Of a stretch of DNA of 64,000 nucleotides, positions 1-8,155 are shown in pieces. A program made the translations under genes and the position numbers. The notes below the pieces were generated by a model. The model was not told where the DNA came from. It saw only the letters and a list, made by a program, of their open reading frames with translations, and made no database searches. The first letter of the stretch is position 1. Each line of letters starts with the position of its first letter. Source of the DNA: Amycolatopsis alba DSM 44262 (lineage in GTDB: Bacteria; Actinomycetota; Actinomycetes; Mycobacteriales; Pseudonocardiaceae); contig NZ_KB913032.1 in NCBI RefSeq assembly GCF_000384215.1, positions 2,249,665 to 2,313,664 on the forward strand, written 5' to 3'.

Positions 1-1102
1 CGTCCACAGCCGACCCGCCGGTGAGGACGCGAGCTCCTCGCTCGGTGGCGTCGGAGACCAGGCCACTGACCTTCTCGACGGCGGCTTCGTCGATGAGGGG
101 GCCGACGACGACACCGTCCTCGGTGCCGCGCCCCATCGGCAGGGCCTCCATGCGCTCGGTGAGGCGCCGGGAGAACTCGTCGACGATGCCTCGCTGGACA
201 TAGAAGCGGTTCGCGGCCGTGCAGGCCTCACCGATGTTGCGCATCTTCGCGGTCATCGCGCCGTCGACGGCCGCGTCGAGGTCTGCGTCTTCGAAGACGA
301 CGAAGGGAGCGTTGCCACCGAGTTCCATCGAGGTGCGGAGCACCTTGTCCGCGCACTGCTCCAGCAGCTTCCGCCCGACGCCGGTCGAACCGGTGAAGGA
401 CAGCTTCCGGGCACGGCCGTCCCGGATCAGCGGCTCCATCACGCCGCCGGAGTCCGACGTCGTGAGCACGTTCAGCACACCTTCCGGCAATCCCGCCTCG
501 GCGAGGATCGCCGCGAGAGCCAACATCGAAAGGGGGGTTTGAGCAGCGGGCTTGATGATCATCGTGCAGCCTGCCGCTACCGCGGGCCCGATCTTGCGGG
601 TGCCCATCGCCATGGGGAAGTTCCACGGCGTGATCAGCAGGCACGGCCCGACAGGCTGCTTCGTCACCAGGAACCGGCCCGCCCCGTTGGGAGCGACGGC
701 ATAACCACCATCGATCCGGACTGCCTCCTCCGCGAACCAGCGGAAGAACTCGGCCGCGTAGGTGATCTCGCCCTTGGACTCCGCGAGCGGCTTGCCCATC
801 TCGAGGGTCATCAGCAGCGCGAGCTCGTCGGCGCGCTTGATGAGCAGTTCGTAGGCGCGGCGCAGGATCTCGCCGCGTTCGCGCGGGGCGACGTTCGCCC
901 AGTCGGCCTGTGCGGCGACGGCGGCGTCGAGAGCGCTGACCCCGTCCGCCGGTGACGCGTCGGCCACTTCGCACAGTGCTTCACCTGTCGAGGGGTCGAG
1001 AACCGGGAAGGTCTTCCCGCCCGTGGCGGACACCCACTTGCCGCCGATGAACAGTTCCTTGTCGACCGCCTTGACTACGCCGGCCTCACTGATCGAGCTC
1101 AT
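1..1102 (-). CDS. gabD: NAD(P)-dependent succinate-semialdehyde dehydrogenase, C-terminus outside window
   Basis: An aldehyde dehydrogenase family protein; the first 367 residues are visible and the gene continues beyond base 1. It would oxidise succinate semialdehyde to succinate, the second step of GABA breakdown. Family hallmarks are present: the FTGSTGVGR cofactor segment, ELGGN with the general base Glu at about residue 260, and GEACTAANR with the catalytic Cys at about residue 294. The ATG at 1102 is preceded by a GGAGGA ribosome site at 1111-1116. It is divergent from gabT, 88 bp away, which supports the substrate assignment; by sequence alone another aldehyde dehydrogenase specificity is possible. 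Confidence 0.88.
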   Translation of the reverse strand, partial: MSSISEAGVVKAVDKELFIGGKWVSATGGKTFPVLDPSTGEALCEVADASPADGVSALDAAVAAQADWANVAPRERGEILRRAYELLIKRADELALLMTLEMGKPLAESKGEITYAAEFFRWFAEEAVRIDGGYAVAPNGAGRFLVTKQPVGPCLLITPWNFPMAMGTRKIGPAVAAGCTMIIKPAAQTPLSMLALAAILAEAGLPEGVLNVLTTSDSGGVMEPLIRDGRARKLSFTGSTGVGRKLLEQCADKVLRTSMELGGNAPFVVFEDADLDAAVDGAMTAKMRNIGEACTAANRFYVQRGIVDEFSRRLTERMEALPMGRGTEDGVVVGPLIDEAAVEKVSGLVSDATERGARVLTGGSAVD

Positions 1103-1144
1103 CCCAACGCTCCTCCATGTTGTCCCGAACGCCATGCTATGGAT

Positions 1145-1156
1145 ATTGTCAACAAT
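1145..1156. promoter_or_regulatory. Palindromic operator candidate in the gabD/gabT divergent promoter
   Basis: The perfect inverted repeat ATTGTCAACAAT lies in the 88-bp gap between the two start codons, 35 bp before the gabT ATG. A half-matching TTGTCGAT-type sequence follows directly. The shape fits GntR/FCD-type sites. No GntR gene is in the window, so the binding protein is unknown. Confidence 0.4.
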
Positions 1157-1190
1157 CGACAACAGCTCAGCCGACCTAGGAGCGCAGTCC

Positions 1191-2441
1191 ATGGCCCAGC
1201 TATCACCGCTGCTCAAGCAGGCAACGCCGGTCGTGGTCGACCACGGTGAAGGGGTGTACCTCTACGACACCGATGGCAAACGTCACCTGGATTTCACCGC
1301 CGGTATCGGCGTGACCAGCACCGGCCACTGTCACCCGCACGTGGTGAGCGCCGCGCGGGAACAGATCGGCAAACTCATCCACGGGCAGTACACGACGGTC
1401 ATGCACAAGCCGATGCTGGAGCTGACCCAGAAGCTGGGTGGTGTCCTGCCGGAAGGCCTGGATTCACTCTTCTACGCGAACTCGGGCAGCGAGGCGGTCG
1501 AGGCGGCGCTCCGGCTGTCGCGGCAGGCGACCAAACGGCCCAACGTCATCGTCTTCCAGGGCGGGTTCCACGGCCGGACCGTCGCGGCGGCGACGATGAC
1601 GACGTCGGGCACCCGGTTCAGCGCCGGGATCTCGCCGCTCATGTCCGGTGTGCACGTCGCGCCCTTCCCGTACGCCTTCCACTACGGCTGGGACGAGGAG
1701 ACCGCGACGAAGTTCGCCCTGCGCGAGCTCGACTACCTGTTCGCGACCGTCTGCGCGCCGAACGAGACCGCCGCGTTCTTCATCGAACCGGTACTCGGTG
1801 AAGGCGGGTACGTCCCGGCGAACCCCGCGTTCCTGGCCGGGTTGCGGGAGCGTGCCGACAAGCACGGGATCCTGCTGGTGATGGACGAGATCCAGACCGG
1901 TTTCGGGCGGACGGGCAGGTTCTGGGGACACGAGCACTTCGGCGTGCGCCCGGACATCGTGCTCATCGCGAAAGGACTCGCGAGCGGGTTCCCGATCTCG
2001 GGTATCGCCGCGTCGGAGGAGTTGATGGCGAAAGCGCTCCCCGGCTCCCAGGGCGGGACCTACGGCGGCAACGCGGTGGCCTGCGCGGCCGCGATCGCCA
2101 CGCTCGAGGTGATCCAGCGGGAAGGGCTCGTCGAGAACGCCGCCGAACGCGGACGCCAGTTGCTTGAAGGTGTCCGGGTGATCGCGGACAAGTCGCCGTC
2201 GATCGGCGATGTCCGCGGGCTGGGGCTGCTGGTCGGCTCCGAATTCACCACACCGGACGGGGAGCCGGACACCGCGAAGGCCCAGGCCGCCCAGAAAGCC
2301 GCGTCCGCCGGCGGGTTGCTGCTGCTGACGTGCGGGGCGTACATGAACGTCGTCCGGATGGTGCCGCCGCTGATCGTCGACACCGGGCAGGTCGACGAAG
2401 CCCTGCGGATCTGGGGCGACGTCGTGGCGGGGGTCGAGTGA
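1191..2441 (+). CDS. gabT: 4-aminobutyrate aminotransferase (class III PLP aminotransferase)
   Basis: A 416-residue class III aminotransferase that would move the amino group of GABA to 2-oxoglutarate, giving succinate semialdehyde for the divergent gabD product. Visible features: GSEAVEAALRLSR for the PLP phosphate, MDEIQTGFGRTG with the PLP-ring Asp at about 232, and IAKGLASG with the Schiff-base Lys at about 261. An upstream in-frame extension exists, but the ATG at 1191 has an AGGAG site at a proper distance and starts where the family starts. Its stop overlaps the next gene by one base. Class III relatives (ornithine, acetylornithine) are excluded mainly by gene context. Confidence 0.88.
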   Translation: MAQLSPLLKQATPVVVDHGEGVYLYDTDGKRHLDFTAGIGVTSTGHCHPHVVSAAREQIGKLIHGQYTTVMHKPMLELTQKLGGVLPEGLDSLFYANSGSEAVEAALRLSRQATKRPNVIVFQGGFHGRTVAAATMTTSGTRFSAGISPLMSGVHVAPFPYAFHYGWDEETATKFALRELDYLFATVCAPNETAAFFIEPVLGEGGYVPANPAFLAGLRERADKHGILLVMDEIQTGFGRTGRFWGHEHFGVRPDIVLIAKGLASGFPISGIAASEELMAKALPGSQGGTYGGNAVACAAAIATLEVIQREGLVENAAERGRQLLEGVRVIADKSPSIGDVRGLGLLVGSEFTTPDGEPDTAKAQAAQKAASAGGLLLLTCGAYMNVVRMVPPLIVDTGQVDEALRIWGDVVAGVE

Positions 2442-2938
2442 TGGCCCGCTACATCACGATCACGCTCGACAAGCGCGGGGTCTCCTGCCGGGCCCGGTTG
2501 CTCGACGCCGAAGCCCCGCGGACCTGCCGCGCGGTCTGGGACTCGTTGCCGCAGAGCGGTTCGGCCTACCACGCGAAATACGCGCGGAACGAGGTCTACA
2601 CCCTTGTGCCGCCCTTCGCCGAACCGAAACCGGGCCGCGAAAACCCCACGGTGACGCCGATTCCGGGGGATGTCGTGTACTTCGGGTTCGAGGCGTGGGA
2701 GATCGGGAACCCGGCGTACGGCTACGACGAGGGCAGTGAGGCGCACAGCGACCAGGGCGCGACGGACCTCGCGATCTTCTACGGCCGCAACAACCTGCTG
2801 ATCAACGGTGACGCGGGCTGGGTGCCGGGCAACGTGTTCGCGACGATCGAAGAGGGACTGGCCGAAATGGCGGAAGCCGCGCAGGACCTCTGGCTGCGAG
2901 GGGTCGAGGGCGAGACGCTTTCGTTCGCACGCGCGTGA
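2441..2938 (+). CDS. DUF3830 family (cyclophilin-like) protein
   Basis: A 165-residue cytosolic protein that resembles the DUF3830 family, small beta-rich proteins with a cyclophilin-like fold and no settled function. It opens with an ITITLDKRGVSCRARLLDAE-type strand, followed by an EAPRTCRAVWDSLP segment typical of the fold. The start codon overlaps the gabT stop (TGATG), so the two are translationally coupled and it may act in GABA or amine use. No signal peptide or membrane segment is seen. The family call is from memory of the pattern. Confidence 0.65.
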   Translation: MARYITITLDKRGVSCRARLLDAEAPRTCRAVWDSLPQSGSAYHAKYARNEVYTLVPPFAEPKPGRENPTVTPIPGDVVYFGFEAWEIGNPAYGYDEGSEAHSDQGATDLAIFYGRNNLLINGDAGWVPGNVFATIEEGLAEMAEAAQDLWLRGVEGETLSFARA

Positions 2939-2940
2939 AA

Positions 2941-2981
2941 CCCGTGGGCAGTGAGGGTTCCCCACCCTCACCGCCCACGGG
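2941..2981. terminator. Hairpin terminator between convergent genes
   Basis: A 17-bp stem with one mismatch (CCCGTGGGC-A-GTGAGGG pairing with its complement) closes on a 7-base loop. It begins 2 bp after the upstream stop and sits 18 bp before the end of the convergent gene, so it probably serves both. There is no U tract. Confidence 0.65.
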
Positions 2982-2998
2982 CCGGCACCCCTCCCTGG

Positions 2999-3985
2999 CT
3001 ACTGCCGTTCGGCCGCGAGCCGGTATTCGACGCCACCGACCTCTTCGCCGCGCTGGTCGACCTGGGTCACGTGGACGGTGTACTGCCCACCGGCCGCCTC
3101 GGCTCCGGCGGTGAAGCTCAGCTTGGCGTCGATCTGTTCGCCCGCCTTGAACGCCAGTCCGCTGATCCGGGCCCGCTGCGGGTTCACGATGGCCAGCTCG
3201 GTCTCGCCGACCCGTTCGATGCCCTCACCCTTCGCGCCGCCTGCCCGCCAGCGCGCGGCGAGGTCGGGGCCGAGGTCGATGGTGATCCGTCCGGGGCCGG
3301 TGAACGGCTTGCCCGGCTGGGTGAAGACGATGTCGCCGACCGCCGTGGGGTCGGGACCGTGCCAGCCGAACACGATCGGCCGGATCACCGGCACCTTGAT
3401 CTTGAACGGGACGGCGTTCACGTTGTGCCACGCGATGTTGTTGTTGTTCCGTGTGTTGAGGGACGTGCTGACGCCTTCCGTCGGCAGGTCGGTCGGCGAG
3501 AGCCACCGGGCCAGCAGGCAGAAGTGCGAGCCGATCGGGACCTTCCACGGGATGACGACCGTCTTGGTGCCGTAGGGCACGTCCACGTTGGCGGCCGAGC
3601 CGATGTAGTTCCACTGGTTCGGCCACTGGGCCACGGTGCCCTGCTTGGTGTACCAGACCTGCAGGTTTCCCTTCTCAAGCCCGTCCCCGTACGGACCGGG
3701 ACGGTTGAGTGTGACGTGGATGAAGGCGTTGCCACCCTGGACGATCGGGTCGTCGGTGGCGCACAGGACCGTCGCCGAGAAACACACCCGGACGTCGGGG
3801 CTGGAGTAGAGCGAGCCGGACGACGCCTCATATCCGTAATCGGATCCGTTGTCCCGGATGAAGACGTCGCTACGAGCCTGCGTCGAGGCCTGCACCGCCG
3901 GTGCGACCCCCGCGAACAACGTCGCGACGGCCAAGACGGCCGAGGCGAGCAGCGTTCGGCGACGCCGCGGATTCCTGCTGATCAT
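2999..3985 (-). CDS. Secreted protein of unknown function
   Basis: A 328-residue protein with a classic Sec signal: an arginine-rich start (ISRNPRRRRT), a hydrophobic core, and a probable signal peptidase site after VQAS or QARS at about 33-38. The mature part is beta-rich, with three cysteines (two of them in VCFSATVLC), and ends in an Ig-like stretch (AGGQYTVHVTQV). I recognise no catalytic motif. The AAGGAGG ribosome site just before the ATG at 3985 is strong. It is divergent from the AfsR-type regulator, which could control it, but that is only a positional hint. Confidence 0.75.
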   Translation of the reverse strand: MISRNPRRRRTLLASAVLAVATLFAGVAPAVQASTQARSDVFIRDNGSDYGYEASSGSLYSSPDVRVCFSATVLCATDDPIVQGGNAFIHVTLNRPGPYGDGLEKGNLQVWYTKQGTVAQWPNQWNYIGSAANVDVPYGTKTVVIPWKVPIGSHFCLLARWLSPTDLPTEGVSTSLNTRNNNNIAWHNVNAVPFKIKVPVIRPIVFGWHGPDPTAVGDIVFTQPGKPFTGPGRITIDLGPDLAARWRAGGAKGEGIERVGETELAIVNPQRARISGLAFKAGEQIDAKLSFTAGAEAAGGQYTVHVTQVDQRGEEVGGVEYRLAAERQ

Positions 3986-4134
3986 GTTTCCCTCCTTGGG
4001 CGAAACATTCGACTCGTTGACCGTCGATCAACCCGGTTGTGACGGGGTTGTAGAGATCGTGTGCCCTAATTGGCCGATTTCGGTGAGTCTCCGCCCGGAT
4101 ACGCTCACCGAGGTCACATGCCGGAGGGAGCGGG

Positions 4135-7122
4135 GTGCCCGGACCAGGGGAATTACGGGTGCTGGGCCCGGTCGAAGCGATCGGTCCCACCGGGCGGGCG
4201 GAGCTGCACGGCGCCCGCCAGCGAGCCGTGCTCGGCGTTCTCGCCCTGCACGCGGGCTCTGTCGTCCCGATACCCCGGCTGGTCGACGTGCTCTGGGGTG
4301 AAGATCCGCCCCGCACCGCGGTGAAGACCCTGCACAGCCACGTCGCCAGGATCCGGCAGGCGCTGGAGGATTGCGGGTTCCCGCCGGTTCTGCTGACCCG
4401 CAAACCGGGGTATGTCCTGACGGTCACACCGTCCTCAGTCGACGCTCTTCGCTTCGAAGAGGAACTCCGTGCCGCCAAGCGGAGCGATCCGGGCCAAGCG
4501 GTGACGGCGTTGCGCGAGGCGTTGCGGCTCTGGCACGGCGAAGCGTTCGCGGACGCCGAACTCGACGGCTGGGGGCTACGCGAAGTCGAGCGGCTCCAGG
4601 AACTGCGGCTGTCCGCCTGGGAAGAACTTTGGGACGCGGAGCTCAGGCTCGGCGAACACGAGGAGGTCCTCCGGGAACTTCCGCGGCACCGGGCCGGGCA
4701 GCCGTACCGCGAGCGGCTCGCCGCGCTGCACATGCTCGCCCTGCATCGCTGCGGAAGGCATGCCGAGGCGCTGGAGACGTTCCAGGCCGTGCGCCGGGGA
4801 CTGGCCGACGAGTTCGGCGTCGATCCCGGTCCTGAACTGGTCGAACTGCATACGGCGATCCTGCGCCGCGCCCCCGAACTCGACGCGCCGGTGCGGGGCA
4901 CGGCGCCCGCACAGCTCCCCGCCAGGGTCGGGCATTTCACCGGGCGGCAGCAGGAGCTCGCTTCGCTCGACAGGCTCCTCGACGAACCCGAGCCGCCGGT
5001 CGTGGTCATCTCCGGCGCGGCGGGGATGGGGAAGTCCGCGCTCGCCGTGCAGTGGGCGCACCGCATCGCGGACCGCTTCCCCGACGGTCAGCTCTTCCTC
5101 GACCTCGCCGGGCACGACCCGCACGAAGCGATCTCGCCGGGCGACGCGCTCGCGCATCTGTCGCGCGGGCTCGGCCTCCCCGATGATCGGCTGCCCGATT
5201 CGACGGCCGAACGCGCGGCGCTCTACCGTTCGCTGCTGCACGGCAGGCGTTGCGTGATCGTCGCCGACAACGCGGGCAGTGTGGATCAGATCCTTCCTCT
5301 GGTGCCGGGGACGGCGAAGGCACTGCTGATCGTGACCAGCAGGCAGACCCTGGCCGCCCTCGGCAGCAGGCACGCCGTCCGCGTGTTCGCTCTCGACGCG
5401 CTGGCCGATCCGGACTCGATGACCCTGCTCACCAGGGTGCTGGGCGCCGACCGGGTCGCCCGTGAACCCGCGCAGGCCGCGCGGCTGGCCAGGCTGTGCG
5501 ACGGGATGCCGCTGGCGCTGCGGATCGCCGCCGCGCGCTTGAGCGGCGAACCAGGCAGGCCGATCGCGGAACTCACCCGTGAGCTGACCGGTGTCGGGCG
5601 ACTGGAGACCCTTGCGGTACAAGGGGATTCCCGGACCGTCAAAACCGTGCTGGCGAGCGCCTACCTGCCGTTGGACCACGCCCCGGCACAGCTGTTCCGG
5701 CTGTCCGGGCTGATACCGGGGGCGTCGTTCGGCCCGGCCCTCGGCAGCGCGTTGTGCGGGGTGCCCGCCGAAGCGGGCCGGGCCGCGATCGCCGCGCTGT
5801 CCGCCGCTCACCTGATCACCCCGTCGGGTCCGGATCGCTATCGCCTCCACGATCTGATCCGTGAGTTCGCCGTCGCGTGCGCCCGCGCCGACGAGACCAC
5901 GTCGAGCCGCGCCGAGGCGGCGGACCGGCTGATCGACTGGTACCTGTACGTCGCCGCCGAGGCGAACCGGGTCATCGACCCGAACCGCGATCTGGTCACC
6001 CCGGCGCTGCGCCACCCTCTGCCCGAGCGGCCCTTCCCGGCCGAAAGGCGGGCGGCGCTGGCGTTCCTGGGTGCCGAGCGCGCGAACCTGCTGCCTGTGG
6101 TGCGGTTCGCGCGGGAGCACGGCCGCAACACCGCCGCCTGGCAGCTCACCTATCTGCTGACCAGTTTCTACGACACCCTGGGTGGCTGGAACGAGCGGAT
6201 CGGGCTCTGCCGGGAAGGGGCCGCGGCGGCCTCCGAGCTCGACGATCCTTTGGCGGAAGCGGAGATGCTGCGTGCGCTCGGGGCGGCCTACTTCATGACC
6301 CGCAGGCTGACGGACGCGCTCGAAACCAACGCCCGCGCGTTGAAGGCCGCCCGTGCGGCGGGAGACCTCGGAGGCGAAGGGCATATCTACAACAACACCG
6401 CGAACGCCTACGCCGCGCTGCGCCGGTTCGACGAGGCGATCACCGCGTACCGGCTCGCGGTGGAGCGGTGCACTTCGGCGGGCAACCGGCTCGGGCGTGC
6501 GCTGTCCCAGCGCAACCTAGGCCATGCCTACATCCGCCGAGGCCAGCCGATGGACGGGCTCAGCCCGCTGACGGCGGCGCTGGAGACGTTCCGCGAACTC
6601 GGCAACGCCCGGTTGGAAGCCGCCACTCTGGACACCCTGGGCGAGGCATACGAGGAGCTCGGCGATCACGACGTCGCGCTGGACCATCTCGGTAAGGCGC
6701 TGGCCGCGTCCCGTGCGATCGGCGACCGGTGGCAGGAGTGGGAATCGCTGCTCCACGCCGGCCAGGTCCATCTCGCCCGCCGCGATTTCCGGGCCGCGCT
6801 GGACGATTTCGACCAGGCACTCCTGATCAGCCGGGACGTCGGGAACCGGCACAGTGAAGCGGCCGCGCTCGACCGGCTCGGCCGTGCCCATCTCGGACTC
6901 GGTGACCTGGCGGCGGCGCGGGAGAACCTCGAGCGCGGTCTCGCGGTCAGGGAAGGTGTCCCGGACCCGTACGAGGAGGCTCATCTGCATCGCGACCTCG
7001 GCGATCTCGAGGCACGCTGTGGCATCACGGCCGCCGCGGCCGCCCACTGGGCTCGAGCGATCGAGCTGTACCGGCGGGCGAACGCGACGGCCGACGCCGA
7101 TCTCGTCACCGGGCGGGGCTGA
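4135..7122 (+). CDS. AfsR/SARP-type transcriptional regulator with NB-ARC and TPR domains
   Basis: A 995-residue regulator of the large AfsR class. Residues ~10-90 form an OmpR-like winged helix (LVDVLWGEDPPRTAVKTLHS...), ~97-240 the bacterial transcriptional activation domain, ~280-530 an NTPase with P-loop GAAGMGKS at about 296-303, and ~690-980 a run of tetratricopeptide repeats. Such proteins bind direct repeats near promoters and often switch on secondary metabolism or secretion. The GTG at 4135 has a GGAGGG site at 4123-4128. No biosynthetic cluster lies beside it; its neighbours are two secreted protein genes. Its 3' end overlaps the convergent Calx-beta gene by 17 bp. Confidence 0.88.
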   Translation: MPGPGELRVLGPVEAIGPTGRAELHGARQRAVLGVLALHAGSVVPIPRLVDVLWGEDPPRTAVKTLHSHVARIRQALEDCGFPPVLLTRKPGYVLTVTPSSVDALRFEEELRAAKRSDPGQAVTALREALRLWHGEAFADAELDGWGLREVERLQELRLSAWEELWDAELRLGEHEEVLRELPRHRAGQPYRERLAALHMLALHRCGRHAEALETFQAVRRGLADEFGVDPGPELVELHTAILRRAPELDAPVRGTAPAQLPARVGHFTGRQQELASLDRLLDEPEPPVVVISGAAGMGKSALAVQWAHRIADRFPDGQLFLDLAGHDPHEAISPGDALAHLSRGLGLPDDRLPDSTAERAALYRSLLHGRRCVIVADNAGSVDQILPLVPGTAKALLIVTSRQTLAALGSRHAVRVFALDALADPDSMTLLTRVLGADRVAREPAQAARLARLCDGMPLALRIAAARLSGEPGRPIAELTRELTGVGRLETLAVQGDSRTVKTVLASAYLPLDHAPAQLFRLSGLIPGASFGPALGSALCGVPAEAGRAAIAALSAAHLITPSGPDRYRLHDLIREFAVACARADETTSSRAEAADRLIDWYLYVAAEANRVIDPNRDLVTPALRHPLPERPFPAERRAALAFLGAERANLLPVVRFAREHGRNTAAWQLTYLLTSFYDTLGGWNERIGLCREGAAAASELDDPLAEAEMLRALGAAYFMTRRLTDALETNARALKAARAAGDLGGEGHIYNNTANAYAALRRFDEAITAYRLAVERCTSAGNRLGRALSQRNLGHAYIRRGQPMDGLSPLTAALETFRELGNARLEAATLDTLGEAYEELGDHDVALDHLGKALAASRAIGDRWQEWESLLHAGQVHLARRDFRAALDDFDQALLISRDVGNRHSEAAALDRLGRAHLGLGDLAAARENLERGLAVREGVPDPYEEAHLHRDLGDLEARCGITAAAAAHWARAIELYRRANATADADLVTGRG

Positions 7123-7906
7123 TCACCACGGTCGAGGTCGCGTACACGAGCTTGCCCTGCGAGGGCTCGAAGAACTCGACCCGCGCCTTCCCCGTTTGCC
7201 CCGGCAAGGGAGTGATTTCGGCGTATCCCCTGGTCTCACCGCGTTGGAAGGTGACGACACCGTCCTTCACCGGCACATGCCCGGAGCCTTCGGTGCGGTA
7301 GCGGATCGTGAGCGGCCCCGGCCACGGCCGGGAGAGCACGACGGGCACCTTGCAGCTCTTGCCCTGTGCGAAGTTGGGCGGGATCGACCAGCAGATCTCA
7401 CCGTCCTGGGTGGTGGCCACCGGCGCGGTCTTCGTCGCGTCGTCGTCGGCCACCCAGGCCACGCCGACGCTGTGCCCGATCCGCAGCCCCTTCTCGCCGT
7501 ACAGGCGCAGGGAGAACAGTTCGTCGTTCTCCACGACGGAGTCGGCGCGGACCTTGACCGGGACGGTGTATGTGTCCGCCGTCCCGGACCACGTCAGCGT
7601 GCCCGCGGCAGGCAGGTAGTCGATCCCTTCCTTGGCGGTGAATGCCGGATCGACCGGCGACCCGTTGCCGTCGATCGTCCGGTACTCGACCGAGCCCTGG
7701 GGCGCGCAGCCGCCGTCGTCGACGGAAACGGTGAAGAGAAAGGTGGTGTACCCGGCGTTCGTCCCTTCGCCCTGGCTGACTCCGCCGACGTTCACCACGG
7801 GCGCCGTGCAGGCCGCTTCCCCGCCTTCGGCCGCCGGTACCGCGAGCCCGAACGCGACCGCGAGCGCCGCCCCCAGCGTCGTGATCCGTCTCATTCTTGG
7901 TCCCAT
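7106..7906 (-). CDS. Secreted Calx-beta domain protein
   Basis: A 266-residue exported protein. The start at 7906 gives a short positively charged N-terminus (MGPRMRRITTLG), a hydrophobic core and an Ala-rich cleavage region. The mature region contains a Calx-beta-like motif: VSQGEG...VEYRTIDG, then YLPAAGTLTW, and VVENDELFSLRL, the usual acidic calcium-associated stretch. A second, degenerate copy follows (LTIRYRTEG...RGETRGYAEI). The domain is found in adhesion and surface proteins; the role here is unknown. A longer in-frame N-terminus exists but would bury the signal peptide, so I prefer 7906; 7894 is another option. Confidence 0.72.
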   Translation of the reverse strand: MGPRMRRITTLGAALAVAFGLAVPAAEGGEAACTAPVVNVGGVSQGEGTNAGYTTFLFTVSVDDGGCAPQGSVEYRTIDGNGSPVDPAFTAKEGIDYLPAAGTLTWSGTADTYTVPVKVRADSVVENDELFSLRLYGEKGLRIGHSVGVAWVADDDATKTAPVATTQDGEICWSIPPNFAQGKSCKVPVVLSRPWPGPLTIRYRTEGSGHVPVKDGVVTFQRGETRGYAEITPLPGQTGKARVEFFEPSQGKLVYATSTVVISPAR

Positions 7907-8084
7907 CGAGCGTCCCACCCCTTCCGGCGGGCCGCCGTGGCCCGCTGCGACATGGGTAGCCGAGTGAGGTTGTCGCGAGGTTGTGACCACCGGAAAGCTA
8001 ACGTGAAAATGATTCATGGTCACCTTCGATCGTGACGTACTACGCTTCGGTAACCAGGCAAAGACGCGTGAGGAAAGGCAGTCG

Positions 8085-8153
8085 ATGGGTCAAGGAAGGC
8101 TTCGACCCTGCCGGGTTCCTCAACCCCGGCGTCTTTTCGCTGAGAGGGCTTGA
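8085..8153 (+). CDS. Possible 22-codon upstream ORF before the IlvX-like gene
   Basis: A short reading frame with ATG at 8085 and a good GAGGAAAG ribosome site at 8070-8077. It would encode an Arg/Pro-rich peptide (MGQGRLRPCRVPQPRRLFAE...) and stops at 8151-8153, three bases before the GTG proposed for the next gene. Between start and stop lies a CCGGGTT/AACCCCGG hairpin followed by a T-rich patch. This could be a leader peptide with translational coupling, or chance. Confidence 0.3.
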   Translation: MGQGRLRPCRVPQPRRLFAERA

Positions 8154-8155
8154 AA

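Noticed and set aside
228..974. Long minus-strand frame inside the gabD region with Arg/Gly-rich translation
   Set aside because: It is a frame shadow of gabD; the alternative frame has all aldehyde dehydrogenase motifs, while this one shows only Arg/Gly/Pro-rich composition.
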